Source: Siphonodentalium dalli (Eukaryota; Mollusca; Scaphopoda; Gadilida; Siphonodentaliidae). From it: a stretch of DNA of 64,000 nucleotides. Position numbers and translations under genes: made by a program. The notes under the pieces were generated by a model that saw only the letters and a list, made by a program, of their open reading frames with translations, was not told the origin of the DNA and did no database searches. Location: positions 68,345,319 to 68,409,318 of the forward strand of contig CP136069.1 of NCBI GenBank assembly GCA_032622095.1, read 5' to 3'. Positions 46,501 through 59,381 of this stretch are shown here, piece after piece (position 1 is the stretch's first letter; each line of letters opens with the position of its first letter).

Positions 46501-48227
46501 AGGTCATCCATTTACCCCAATATTCGTCATCGTGATTGTATGGAAACTTCACCATCTGCAGCTCGTCTATGCAGTACAGCCAGGCGTCACTGGTAGAACT
46601 TGGCGTCATCTTTGCTGAGCGATAAACGACGAGAAGGCTCATGGTGTCATTTTTGTAATAGCATGGCTTGTCGTATTTCATCATATTAACAACACGCTCC
46701 CCAATAGCCTTGCACACTGAAGCGTCATTGTAAGCGCAGTAGTAGATGATGACATGACTGTCTGCATGATCAGGCTCTGTTCTGACGCCACTCACCTTCA
46801 TGTTGTTAACCCCCTCGAGCAATCCGGTGCAATAGTACTCCTTTGCTTTTTCCCATGCTTCATCGATAGACGCACGGCTGTGGAAGGTCATCCATTTACC
46901 CCAATGTTCGTTGTCGTGGTTATATGGGTACTTCACCATCAGCAGCTCGTCTATGCAGTATTGCCAGTCGTCGCTGGTAGAACTTGGCGTCATCTCCACT
47001 GAGCGATAAACGACGGCAATGGCCATGACATTAGTTTTGTAATAGCATGGTTTATCGTATCTCATCATTTTAACAACACGCTCCCCAATAGCCTTGCACA
47101 CTGAAGCGTCATTGTAAGCGCAGTAGTAGATGATGACATGACTGTCTGCATGATCAGGCTCTGTTCTGACGCCACTCACCTTCATGTTGTTAACCCCCTC
47201 GAGCAATCCGGTGCAATAGTACTCCTTTGCTTTTTCCCATACTTCATCGATAGATGCACGGCTGTGGAATGTCATCCAGTTACCCCAATGTTCGTTGTCG
47301 TGGTTATATGGGTACTTCATCATCTGCTGCTCGTCTATGCAGTATTGCCAGGCTTCGCTGGTAGAACTTGGCGTCATCTCCGCTGAGCGATAAACGACGG
47401 CAAGGGTCATGGTGTCATTTTTGTAATAGCATGGTTTATCGTATTTCATCATTTTAACAACACGTTCCCCGATAGCCTTGTACATAGAATCGTCATTATA
47501 AGCGCAGTAGTAGTTGATGACAAGACGGTCTGCATGCTCAGGCTTCCATCTGATTGCACTTACCTTCATGTTGCTAACCCCGTCAAGCAATCCAGCGCAA
47601 TAGTACTCTTTTGCATTTTCCCATGCTTCATCGATAGATGCACGCTATGGAAGGTCATCCATTTACCCCAATGTTCGGAGTCGTGATTGTATGGATACTT
47701 CGTCGTCTGTAGCTCGTCTATCCAGAATAGCCAGTTTTCTCTGGAAGAACTTGGTGCCTCATATGACAACTGAAATGGCGCTACCTCCATTACTGATGCA
47801 ATCTTGAATCCCGCTGAGCGATACACGCCGGCAAGGAACATGGCTTCTGTGTTGTAATGGCAATGTCTGTGGTATTTCATCATATTAACAACACGCTCAC
47901 CGATAGCCTTGCACAAGGCAGTGTCGTTGTAAGCGCAGTAGTAGACGATGACATGACTGTCTGCAGGTTCAGGCTCTGTTCCGATGCCACTCACCTTCAT
48001 GCTGTTAACCCCCTCGAGCAATCCGGTGCAATAGTACTCCTTTGCTTTTTCCCATGCTTCATCGATAGATGCACGGCGGTGGAAGGTCATCCATTTACCC
48101 CAGTGTACGTCGTCGTCGTTGCATGGATACTTCATCATCTGTGTCTCGTCCTCGCAGAATAGCCAGTCCTCACTTGAAGAACTTGGCCCGCAGGCACTTT
48201 CTGTCTGTTCTAACACACAAGCAATCA
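46501..48227 (-). CDS. Eight-repeat DUF1917-like gene, 5' part (repeats 1-4 and start of 5), frameshifted
   Basis: The minus-strand exon begins at 48227 after acceptor tatattttattttcag, phase 1. It reads IACVLEQTESACGPSSSSED, a possible end of a signal or leader, then WLFCEDETQMMKYP and repeat 1. Repeats start at roughly 48092, 47665, 47285 and 46900; the fifth starts at ~46512 and is cut after WGKWMT by the insertion. Period 384 bases; repeats 3 and 4 are almost identical. Near 47645 sister repeats read GCACGGCTGTGGAAGG but this copy reads GCACGCTATGGAAGG, a 1-base deletion that breaks repeat 2. So the gene is interrupted twice: it may be a pseudogene, or the deletion may be an error and the insertion may be spliced out. 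The first exon(s) upstream were not found. Confidence 0.75.
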
Positions 48228-48294
48228 CTGAAAATAAAATATACAGCCAATCAAATTGTAAAGATTCTGTAGAGTAAAAATTTGCACTATTTGT

Positions 48295-48420
48295 GTAGTT
48301 ATGACTACACATTTATAGGGAATTGAATTTTGCACTTCCATACACATTATTGAGTACACAAATGATACACAAATAAGTAGATTTCCTTCTACACAAATGT
48401 GTAGTTCATTACACATTATA
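48295..48420. repeat. TGTGTAGTTAT-type imperfect palindromes
   Basis: TTTGTGTAGTTATGACTACACA, CACAAATGATACACAAATAAG and ACACAAATGTGTAGTTCATT: short inverted and direct copies of (A)CTACACAAAT. Likely an eroded MITE in the intron 5' of the repeat gene. Confidence 0.5.
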
Positions 48421-48433
48421 TGGGGGGTCCTAC

Positions 48434-48788
48434 CTTAAAGTGTAGATGTTCCACTAAGACTGTTTGGTTACCTAATGGTCCCAGTGACCTACACCTACAA
48501 CGTATATATACTCCATGTTGACGTTTTAGATTGACAACATAATCTGAATTATGTAAAACTTTAAATGTAGAATCGTAGTTGATATCAAGACTAAACACTC
48601 TGAATGCAACATTGTATCGGTCGCAGACGATCTTGATGATGCAGATGCTTAAGTAGTGATTACATGTCAACACATAACTTGACAAAGGTGATGACGATGA
48701 CAGTGCTCCTGCTGCTGATGATGCTGATATTGATGATGGTTTAAATTGGTCATGGTTGGAATATTGCCGGATTTCGGTTGAAAATGTT
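48434..48788 (-). CDS. Candidate exon of unknown gene
   Basis: Minus strand: acceptor atattttag, then 118 open codons to a possible donor (CTTTAAG|GTAGGA), or eight codons further to a TAA. The peptide starts TFSTEIRQYSNHDQFK, passes a Ser/Ala-rich linker (SSISASSAAGALSSSS) and becomes mixed and protein-like: YLSICIIKIVCDRYNVAFRV, then FSLDINYDSTFKVLH, then LGNQTVLVEHLHFK. I do not recognise the family. It lies ~200 bases upstream of the repeat gene's first visible exon on the same strand. Its phase (0) does not join that exon (joining gives a TGA), so it is more likely the end of another gene or a terminal exon. Confidence 0.4.
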
Positions 48789-48799
48789 CTAAAATATGA

Positions 48800-49460
48800 G
48801 AGCCGGAGACATTAGTAAGAACAATCGAATCCATTAAGTAAGAATATTTCTCAATGTTTGGGCGGGGTGGTTTAAGGGGAGGGGTAACATCATTTTCGAC
48901 AAATATTATCTATATATGCATCCACGTGAATTTGGCGTTTTATTTAATTAAACGGGCGATGATGTCGGACTCCGATCGAATGTCGGACACCAAAAACGGT
49001 ACCTGGACCAATTGTGGAAATGGGGTTAGACTAATATTATCCAACATGACCTGGGGTGTGGGATTGACAAATCTCACCGAGGGGCCAGATATTTGGGCCG
49101 GGACACGAGGCTTGCCGAGTGTCCGGTCCAATTATCTGGCCCGAGGGTGAGAATGTTTCCATACCCACATCACCACCCTGAAGGTATCGCAACCCAAGAC
49201 CATTAGCTTCCCTCAGATGAATCTATATATCTCCCAGTTGAATGGTGATTACCAACTATTCAAAACATAATTTCGTAAAGCAGAATGTTCCCTCAATGGT
49301 ATAGCGACCATAGCTTGCTCGCATCCCGACATATTTAATGGAAATTTTGTCATAATAGTAGACACCTTTTGACGTTATGTTGGATTTGTAAAATAAACGG
49401 ACTTTTTTTTCGCAAACGCGTGGTTTTTTCGAGTCACCTCATGGGGGGGGTGGGGGGGGG

Positions 49461-49494
<34 letters not shown>

Positions 49495-51500
49495 GGGGTC
49501 AGAAAAAAAAATTACGGATACAAGGTGGAAATTTTGTGTTTCTCCGTTTTGGGAACCCCATCACCCCGGGAGCGTAAGTTTTTTTCAACCAGGTCTGGGA
49601 CACCCACCCGGGACCGTAATTTTTTCCACACAGGTCTGGGACACCCACCCCCCAAAATTGATGATGAAAATATTGTAAATTCTACTAAATAATGTGTTGT
49701 TGGCAGGGTAAGGGTCTCTCATTGTGTCTGCACCGGAACTGAGAGAACGCTGATCAAGTACACCGACACAAAATAAACAAACAAAGCACATGGCTGGAAA
49801 ATATGCCAACAAAACCAGTGACAAAACCTTTAAAAACCCAAATATTTATGGTTATAAAGGTAAAATACCCACTTTAACAGGATATTTGTGTCCATTATTA
49901 GCAATAGGTTAAAATATGTGCATGTGTAAAGTAAAAACACCATCAATTTGATTAAATAAACACAGTTCCAGTCCTCTCCATGTGGGAAATCACTGGTGAG
50001 CAATGAGGAGCTCCCCTTAAAATCACTCTAGGCGAGTGGCGAGTAGCTCTTCTAAAAAATGTCGAGGCGAGTAGTATCCCAGCAGGCGATGCCAAAAAGC
50101 CATCTCCCAAAGACATGAGGGGGAGAGTACGGGAGGGGGTCAGGGGGCCTCTCCCGGAAAATTTGAAAATTAGATGCTCTGAGATTGATACTATACAATT
50201 TGTCCCATCTCAGAATTTAAAAGCCTTCAAATAAAGATTTCGTGCCAATAAGTGACAAAAATACAATGCCACATTGCTAATAGTACACAAGCAAGTATAT
50301 ACACGTCTATACATGTACGCATACAATGTTATTAATATATCAATGTGTGTGCAAGGAGTGTGTAAGTTGTGTACGAATGTCGACCCCCCCCCCACCATTC
50401 CCGTCTATATATTTATGCAATCGTTGTTATCAGATATTGTGCTGTACATATCATAAATGTGTAATATAAAAAAAATAAATAAATAAAAAAGTAAGTTGGT
50501 ATATTTGAAATAAAGTGATCTGACATATTACGCACATTTGAAGCATGAGTATTCTGAGTTATCGACAGTATTTTATTGAACCACGTGGTCTCTCTGTTTG
50601 TTGTGCAGAAATTGTATTGCCGATGTGAATCGGAATCAGTTCGATTTTGAATTAATTCCTCGATCTATTTTAGTAAATAGCGCATATAATAAAAATTACC
50701 TCATTTGTGGTCAGTATCTCACTGTGACCACTTATGATACACTTCCGGTATTCACTCAAAACACGCAGGTTTCAAACTATGTATAATAAGTTTTAAAAAG
50801 CCATGATAAACTATGAGAAAAGATGAGAATGGATTTTTTTTTCATCGCAATTTTTTTCCTCGAACAAAACCGGACCCACCCCATGGTTTCAACTGTTAGA
50901 GGGAGAAATTGTGAACACAAAATTAAAATATAGAGCCCCCTTCACTCGTATAAGCCTATAGCATGCACTGCTATATGAATATGATTGTTTTATTTAATTT
51001 TGAAGCTGTAATTTGTCTTAGAAATGATTTTGGAAAAAAATTGCATGACATCAGAAAAAAATCTGCATTCCGGGCTCGGGGACACCCACCCGGTCCTTGT
51101 ATCCAGTATTTGTTATTCCGACCCCCCCCCCCCCCCCCTTGGCACCTGGTGATAAAATCGATCATTTTTTAAATAAAGCCGACAGTATATTCACACCTTT
51201 TGAAAAGAAATAATCGTCCCATTTTGTTACCTGTGAATCGGTGATAACCAGAGTAAGGTAATAAATGTAACCATTGAATCTCGGAATGACAGTCATGAGG
51301 TCATGTGACGTCAAATAATTGTTAGGGTGAGAAGAATATGATGATTCACGCAAAGCATTGTCTTTCGTTTCTTATAAAATCAGAAGCAAGAAGGTTATGC
51401 CCAATTATTTTATAACATGGGAAACTACTGCCAATTAGATACGTTCTAATATATCACTGATCGATGTTGGTCGCATTATTTTTTATTAAAGGCAGAAAAA
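48800..51500. other. Intergenic with G/C-tract elements
   Basis: Holds an extreme G tract (49443-49497). Two related segments share GGGACACCCACCC, ATTTTTT(C/T) and GATACAAGG/CCTTGTATCC words (49495-49660 and 51040-51140, the second partly inverted), which suggests a G/C-tract-bounded element ~1.7 kb long. No supported gene; the frame 49369-49692 is poly-Gly from the tract. Confidence 0.4.
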
Positions 51501-51510
51501 CCCCCCCTCC

Positions 51511-54500
51511 CCTATATTGGTCGACCTCTGCATCCCCCCCCCCCCCAGGACTTAACTTCACCCAACTAATTTTCTTCCTTAAGGTCTCCCCTAATTTTTT
51601 TCACTTGTTAACAAGAAAAACAGTTGCCGCAGAGATTTCAGACAAGATGGCTTCCATCATGGCGGCCATTTCTTTTAAATGCACCAGGTCTCTTTGATAG
51701 CCGTTATAGTAAAGATGATGCCACGTGCCGTCTTGTTTTCCGCTCGATTCGTTATGCTAATATACAACCCTTAGAAATTAGTCAAAAATCCTACACCAGA
51801 ATCCAATATGGCGGCCAAGATGGCCGCCTAAATGTGAAAATATGCTATTTTTCTGACATGTTACCACCGTTCGTTTGTCTCTGTGGGAAAATGTTGGCAT
51901 CTTTGCGTCATATTATACATTTATCGTATAGAGGAGTCATTGGCGAACACATGGCGACCATAATATACATTCATTGCGGGATATTTTTGTCCGATATCAC
52001 GTTTTCCCAAATGCCGGTATAATAGGTCAAAGCCGAATCTACGTTAATAACGCGATGTAATGTTTCGAATCAATGAATGTTATTGCTATTATAACAACAC
52101 CCATGCATATATATGTGCAGGAGATACTCAAGCTAGGATTCCTCTTATACCTAAGTTGAGGAATATTTACCCAAATTCAAGATGGCGGCCAAAATGGCCA
52201 CCAGATATAAAAAATCGCCGAAAATCTCTGATTTTAACATCAGTGAACATTATTGTCTTGAAAACTCCACACCTGCTTACTATTGTAAGTTGGGAACACT
52301 TAGGCGAAGAACTTTCCTTGTACCATATCCAAATAAAAATCCCCCAAATCCAAAATGGCGCCCACAATGGCGGACAGATTTTGAAAAATCACCGAAATTC
52401 CCTCATATTCACATCATTGGGTATTATTGTCGAGACAACTCCACCCATGCTTACAATTGAGTTGGAAATACTGAGGTGAAGTAAATACATTACATCTCAT
52501 GCAAGAAATTGTTTTCCAAATCGAAGATGGCGGCCAAAATGGCGACCGAAATTTGAAAACAAGTCTACATTCCTTTACTTTCTTAGGATGGGCGTTATTG
52601 TTTCGCAATTTCTATCCACCATTACATGTTGATATGGACTAGTGACATGAAGTGTTCATTAGAGTTTGGCAATTGATACTCACAGCCAAGATCGCTGCTA
52701 AATTGGCGGCTATAAATTGAAAAAAAAATCGATATTTTCACGTATTAATTTCAACTTTTTGTCATAATATCGGTATGTATGGACGAAACTATACATAATC
52801 CATCTACTGGTTCAACTTAAAGGTATCAAAACGCATAACATAGCTCGTATCCTTCTGGAAAGATGAAAAACAACAAATAATATCGCGATGTGGCATTTCG
52901 AAATCCAGTCTCCACTTAGGGCCGATAATGGCCGTAAGCGTAGGTGCGCCGAATAGTTATATCAGAACAATTACCTGATAACAGATTCTGATTTGCCACG
53001 TCACGTCCATAATTATCTGGACCAGCTTCCATTTCTTTGTCTGATAAATCTAGATCGCCCACACCGACAAAGTATTCACCACTTCCTGGGAGTAGGGTCC
53101 CTCTAATCATAACGTTTCAAACAATTCATTTTCCGGTGTCTAGCTTACGATTTTAAATATTTGCTAAATATATATTTGTGCGTCATCTTGAACTAGGAAC
53201 GCATATGGCCGATGAGTATACAAGCTTACAGAAGGTCATCTCTATGTATGTGTCTCATACCCCATGGGATAACGGCATGTACACCTGGCGAACCAGTTAG
53301 CTAGTCACTTCTCAATAGATGGTTCGTCAACTCACAAACTCAGCGAACGCATTGGCATATGTGGACAACTTCGACAGTGTTCCGAAGGTTGCTAGCTGTC
53401 TCATTCCCTTGGACAGATGTCTATCTGCTAAGACCCTAGTGTACAGACAACCCACAATTATTGACCATTATCCGAAGCAAACAGTTGTCGCGTCGAATAT
53501 CTCCCAGCAGAGAAGAACAATGCTCGCGGTGCTAGTTTGTGGACATATGCCATGATAGTGGGAATGGAATGGGCCACTGTATACACCACCCCTACACCTG
53601 GTGCATGTTTAAGATATCGAATGTCATGCGTGTCGGTTTTATTTGGTGTGGTAAGATTGTATTTCCACATCCGTTTCGACGCCTTTCTGATTCAACAACG
53701 TACACTGTTGTCTGGATAATACTATGCTAGCCTCCCTCAAAACAGTCTGAGGACTAAAGGATAATGTCTTTATAGCATGAATGTATGCGTGTTTTGTTAT
53801 CCTATCTCGGGTTAGTGTCAGTATGTGGGCGGTATTATTCAAGAAAATGTCAGGAACTGTGGTGCATTTATTTCACTATGTATTTAAAGAACAATTTACA
53901 GTCTCGATGGCAATGGCTGTGGACGTTGGGGAACACGACCTTTATGATCATATAGCTTTATATATAACTTTAGAATATAGTAGTTAATGTCTCATGCAGG
54001 AAAAAGGTCGCAATGGTGATGTTACCAAGAAATCACTTGGTGTACCAACGTTTGTTGAACTGAATGCAAGAGCTCATCAACGTAACATCCCTCTGGATGT
54101 TCTTCGCGTTGAACATTTCACCCTTTTGTTGATGGCAGTTGTACTTTCTTGAACCATACCACCCAGCGTGAGTATGTCATATCAACCAACTATCAAAGGT
54201 ATCGCCTTTAAGACTACACCCCAGTCTTGGTGGGCCTTATACAGCAGTAGCCAATGGCATACTCCTGGTCCAGTTGGTTAAGAACGGCTTACAAACGGAT
54301 GGGAACATACAATCTTAGCATACAAGGAAAGCAAAGCCACACATGAGATCCTGTCTGAATCTAAAACATAACAAAATAAGGGGCGGTGCAGTCATGGTCC
54401 AATTTCATTTCCACTATCATGCCACATACCCACAAACTAGCACCGTGTGTATTGTTGTCATCTGCTTGGATCTATTCGGTGAAACGATTGCTGGACGCCA

Positions 54501-56518
54501 ACAAGCTTGTTCTTATGATCATGTTCAAGGAGTTTGGGTATATTATGCATTATGGTCTTCTACGCCTTAGCAGAAATGCAACCGTCAAATGTCGGGCTTT
54601 CAACATTCGAAGCCATATACAGAAGTTGTCCGGGTACGTCAGTGCATTAGATGAGTATGTGAATTGATGAACCATATATTGATAAGTGGCTGTTCGGGGA
54701 GATCACCAGGTGTACACGCTGTTATCCCCATTAGGTCACCAAATCTGACAATACGCAGATAGATAGGTCCTTATGAAAGCTGGTATGCGCATCGACCGAA
54801 TATAGTTATAGTGTATCGCATAAGATGACGCATATGCCCCATATGTAGCATCTGAATTATACCATAAGCTATACCACGAATGAAGCTCGCCAAGAATTCC
54901 AAGCTTTCGAAACAAACACGTGAGCTGGACACCGGCATATGTATTGTTTGAAACATTCCGATTAGTGGCACCCTTCTACAAAGAAGAGTAGTGAACTGTT
55001 GTTGTGAGTGAGATAGATTAATCTGACGAAGAGACGGAAACGAGACTAGATGTGGCAATTCAGAATAAGCTCAGGTACTGTTGCTTTGATTCTTGGAAGT
55101 CATAATATGACTATTCGGCGCACCTATATACGGTTACGACCAGTATGAGCCCTTAGTGGAGAATGGATTTTGAAATGCCACATCGCGATTGTGGGTTTTC
55201 ATCCTTCCAAAAAGCTACGACTTGCATTGGAACTAATAGATGGCTTATATTATGTACCGTTTCGTTTATACAAATCAATATTATTACAAAAAGTTGAAAT
55301 TAGTATGTGATAATATCGGCTTCATTTCAATTTCTGCCCGCCAGTTTGGCCGCCATATTGACTGTGAGTATCACTTGCCAAACCCTAATGAATAATTCAT
55401 ACATATCAACATGTAATGGTGGGTAGAAATCCCGAAACAATAACGCACATCCTAAGAAAGTAAAGGAATGTAGGCGTGTTTTAAAATTTCGGTCGCCATT
55501 TTGGCCGCCATCTTCGATTTGGAAAACCATTTCTTGCATGAGATGTAAGGTAATTACTCCACCTCAGTATTTCCAACTCAACAGTACGCATGGGTGGAGT
55601 TGTCTCGACAATAATGCCCAATGATGTGAATATGAGGAAATTTCGGTGATTTTTCAAAATCTGTCCGCCATTGTGGGCGCCATTTTAAATTTGGGGGACT
55701 TTTATTTGGATATGGTACAAGGAAAGTTCTTCGCCTAAGTGTTCCCAACTTACAATAGTAAGCAGGTGTGGAGTTGTCATGACAATAATGCTCACTGATG
55801 TTAAAATCAGCGATTTTCGGCGATTTTTTATTTCTGGCGGCCATTTTGGCCGCCATCTTGAATTTGGGTAAATATTCCTCAAATCAGGTATAAGAGGAAT
55901 CCTAGCTCGAGTATCTCCTGCACATATATATGCATGGGTGTTGTTACAATAGCAATAACATTCATTGATTCGAAACATAACATCGCGTTATTAACGGAGA
56001 TTCGGCTTTGACCTATGATACCGGTATTTGGGAAAACGTGATATCGGACAAACATATCCCGCAATGAATGTATATTATGGACCCCATGTGGTCGCCAATG
56101 ACTCCTCTATATGATAAATGTATAACATGATGCAAAGATGCCAACATTTTCCCACAGAGACAAACGAACGGTGGTAACATGTCAGAAAAATAGCATATTT
56201 TCACATTTCGGCGGCCATCTTGGCCGCCATATTGGATTCTGGCGTCGGATTTTTGACTAATTTGTAAGGGTTTTATATTATCTTAACGAATCGAGCGGAA
56301 AACAAGACGGCATGTGACATCATCTTTACTATAACGGCGATCAAAGAGATCTGGTGCATTTAAAAAAAATGGCCGCCATGATGGACGCCATCTTGTCTGG
56401 AGTCTCTGCGGCCACTTTTTTTTCTTGTTAACAAGTGAAAAAAATTAGAGGAGACCTTAAGGAAGAAAATTAGTGGGGTGAAGTTAAGTCCTGTTGGGTG
56501 CAGAGGTCGACCAATATC
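51511..56518. mobile_element. 5-kb palindromic element (family A)
   Basis: TATTGGTCGACCTCTGCA at the left returns as TGCAGAGGTCGACCAATA at the right. Mirror matches continue throughout: GGACTTAACTTCACCC, TTGTTAACAAG, GACAAGATGG, TTGTCTCTGTGGGAAAATGT, GGAGATACTC(A/G)AGCTAGGATT and AACTAGCACCG near the centre, with pairs summing to about 108,030 (centre ~54,015). Arms are ~85-95 % alike by eye in the outer 1.4 kb and less so inside. The central part has frames with several stops (for example VPTFVELNARAHQRNIPLDV near 54035) that may be remnants of a coding region I cannot identify. Left-end homology is also at 6235-6355. Confidence 0.8.
51640..52760. repeat. ~172-bp tandem units each opening with an AAGATGGCGGCC-type motif
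   Basis: Motifs CAAGATGGC(G/T)(G/T)CC followed by AAAATGGC-CC occur near 51643, 51813, 52182, 52354, 52527 and 52690. Between them the sequence repeats in a diverged way (AAAAATC(G/A)CCGAAA, ACATTATTGTC, AACTCCAC(A/C)C(A/C)TGCTTAC(T/A)ATTG, GTTGG(G/A)AA). The mirror copies are at ~55330-56390. Confidence 0.75.
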
Positions 56519-56519
56519 T

Positions 56520-59380
56520 CCTGGACTACTAAAGCTGAGAGGCGTCAGGCTGTGGTGTATATAAGGCACACAGAACGCACGATTATGTGGCAAATTGGGA
56601 ACGGCCGTTGATGGATGGCAAAGATATTGTCTAATATATATGTTTCGATCGACACAGTCGAGCATTAAAGTAACAATATGACATAATGTACATCCTGACT
56701 CAATTTTTTAACAAATTTTAGATTTTTTCCCCAAAAAGATAATCTAAAAAATATTTTGTCTTCTTCTGGGAGGCAAAAATTAAAATAATTTATTAAGGGT
56801 GGAGATAATTAGAGTATATGGTCATTTCGTTCCGTCTTGGTTTAAAAACTTGCCTAATAACCCAAGATGGCTGGCAATATGGTGGCCGGTATATAGGTGG
56901 GAATTGTGAAATTTGTAAGAACGCACGATTACTTGCCAACATGGATTAACTAACACAACGACCGTTGATAAATTCCTAGAGTTTTATGTTATATATATAT
57001 ACCCCGATCCATCGACTAGAACATTTAAGTGAAACCGGTACACACAGCACATTATGGCCCCGGGTTTTTATTAAATATTTAATTAGTTTAGTCCAATACT
57101 AATCGAAAACCTATTTTTGTCATCTTCTCGAAATGCATAGAGACAATAATGTAGCGTGTGTGGATATAATTTGTATGTACGATAATTTCATGCCGTTTGC
57201 GGTTACTACATGACATATTAACCCAAAGATGGCTGCCAATACGGTGGCCGGTATATGAATGGAAATTGTAAAATCTGTCATGTCACCACCATCGCAATGC
57301 AATGGCTTATAAAACCAATAGTCATATTATATTCATATTATTTTGCAATACTAGGACGTAACAATGGCCAGTTCTATTAAAATGACAACCAGATTGGTAC
57401 CCATGAGTGAGAGGATCGACAAATTTTTCATTCATTCGCGCTCCAGTAAGATATGTTCCGCGAAATCGGTGGCATGTCGTGCAAATTATTTCAGAATAAT
57501 CATGATTGATTTAAGGCAGATGGCTGTCTGACTATCTTTGTGAAACGTATAAGGGTATTATGTAGGTTATATTAAATCTAACACGACATTCAAGCATATA
57601 TGGCTATTTGTATCAAAATGCGACCACAAATAACAGAATTAATCAATTCGGATATATATCTCATCAAATAGCTCATGTTGATATGAGTCGTTAGTTACTC
57701 TCTATCAACGAGGCGTGGTTACATGAACGGAGCTACTGATACATTCGGTCTCATGTATACCGTTCTAAAATGGATCTCATTGACCAATAGCAATTGCTGC
57801 CCAGCCCACAAGAGGATATATCCAGCAAATTTTCAAACCTACACATCATACGGGTTCGTTCAGTTTCATCATCACGCAGTTGATTCGTTGAAGTTTGTAT
57901 TCTAACATTTACCGGACTATTTCCATGACACATATTTCGCACACAAGGAGATGGAAACCTGGTTGATTTTCCTCTTGTAGTTTGACAGCTGCTTAACGAG
58001 TGGGAGGTATTTGCTTGTACTAGCAGTAGATAATGTTGCAAAGATATTGTTTCAAAGATATTGTTGCAAAGCAAAGTCGATGCTCCAAGCGACATTTCCA
58101 ACTATATTCCTATATATTTCGATCTGCATAGTATGGGACTGGAGTCTCGTGTCACCCCATGTGCACTCGTGATTTCCAGAAGTGACTGAACAATTGTAAT
58201 ACGAGGTACCCCAAATATGGACAGTTATCCCATGCTAGATGAAGAGTCATATTACCCATATATTTCTATGCTGATGAGTGGGTAGGATTACTTCTGGAAA
58301 GCTGTACATTCAGAAAACAGCATATAGATCGGAGTATCGGCCAGTCTAATAAAACCAGACCGTGTTTCATTTCAACCAACTTACGGTCGTAGCAAGGATG
58401 CGTTGGTTGACCAATGAATAGCTTCTTGCAAATCCAATTAATATTCACTTATTCATACAAACCACACCCGCAGCATTTGACTGCAATCTCATGAAGTTAT
58501 CATATACACGACACGTTAGTATCACGTATCTTAACTGACCAAACGTCGTATGTTCAAAATCACAACTAACGTACGTTTATTCATAATTGGGAAATGTTCA
58601 GACAGAACAAGTATACATAACATAATTGTAAATAAATACTCTTTTCTCCTAACCTACGGATATTACGTCACGTGCCAAATATGGATAAATGTACAACTTC
58701 GTAGTAATTCCAACGCCGTATTCTAAACAAGGAGATGATGCAACATGACACAGATAAAATTTATATTGCGTGCTTACCGCTATATGGTCATTACTTCGTT
58801 CTTTATTTTATAGCATGTCAATTGCTAGACTTGAATTCTGCATGTACAGTAAAGCAATTAGCATTGAGAGCATTTTATTGCACGGAAGAACAGTGACAAC
58901 TCTTAAATGTTTACATGACTTCGGGCGCACGTTTGTAGATCTATGTGTGTATCGTAATGCCTTATGAATATTTTAATGAGTTTTTACAAAATAGGGAATT
59001 TCCCCTTCATCTCTGAAATCAGATTGAATGCCAGTGTCTTCAGACCGTAAGTTGATTGAAATGAAACACGGTCTGGTTTTTATTAGACTGAGTATCGGCA
59101 TGTAGTATTATCATGCGGACTGATATATTTTGGACTTTTGTATCCCAGTGTAAGTTTCAGCTCATTGTGACACCAAAATTAAAAGGACGCCAATTGCACT
59201 TATTTGTATACATGTCATACACAGGTTGATACCAGGAAGCGTATAATAACTTTCTAGATAAGTCCAAAAATAATGCGGTTAGGGACCTGCTGATGTCAGC
59301 AGGTCGGATGTATAAAAACATACCATATTTTGATTATGGCCGTCCATGACTAAAACCATTATAATTCCACCCAGTCATAT
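56520..59380. other. Intergenic with a ~360-bp duplicated segment and an inverted pair
   Basis: AAGATGGCTG(G/C)CAATA, GGTGGCCGGTATAT, GGAAATTGTAAAAT is present at 56862-56915 and 57228-57280. AGTCTAATAAAACCAGACCG (58343) returns inverted as CGGTCTGGTTTTTATTAGAC (59070), with TTTCATTTCAA beside it, bounding a ~780-base element. The minus frame 57751-58101 (116 codons) has no recognisable domain. A small stem GACCTGCTGATGTCAGCAGGTC lies at 59285-59306. Confidence 0.45.
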
Positions 59381-59381
59381 C

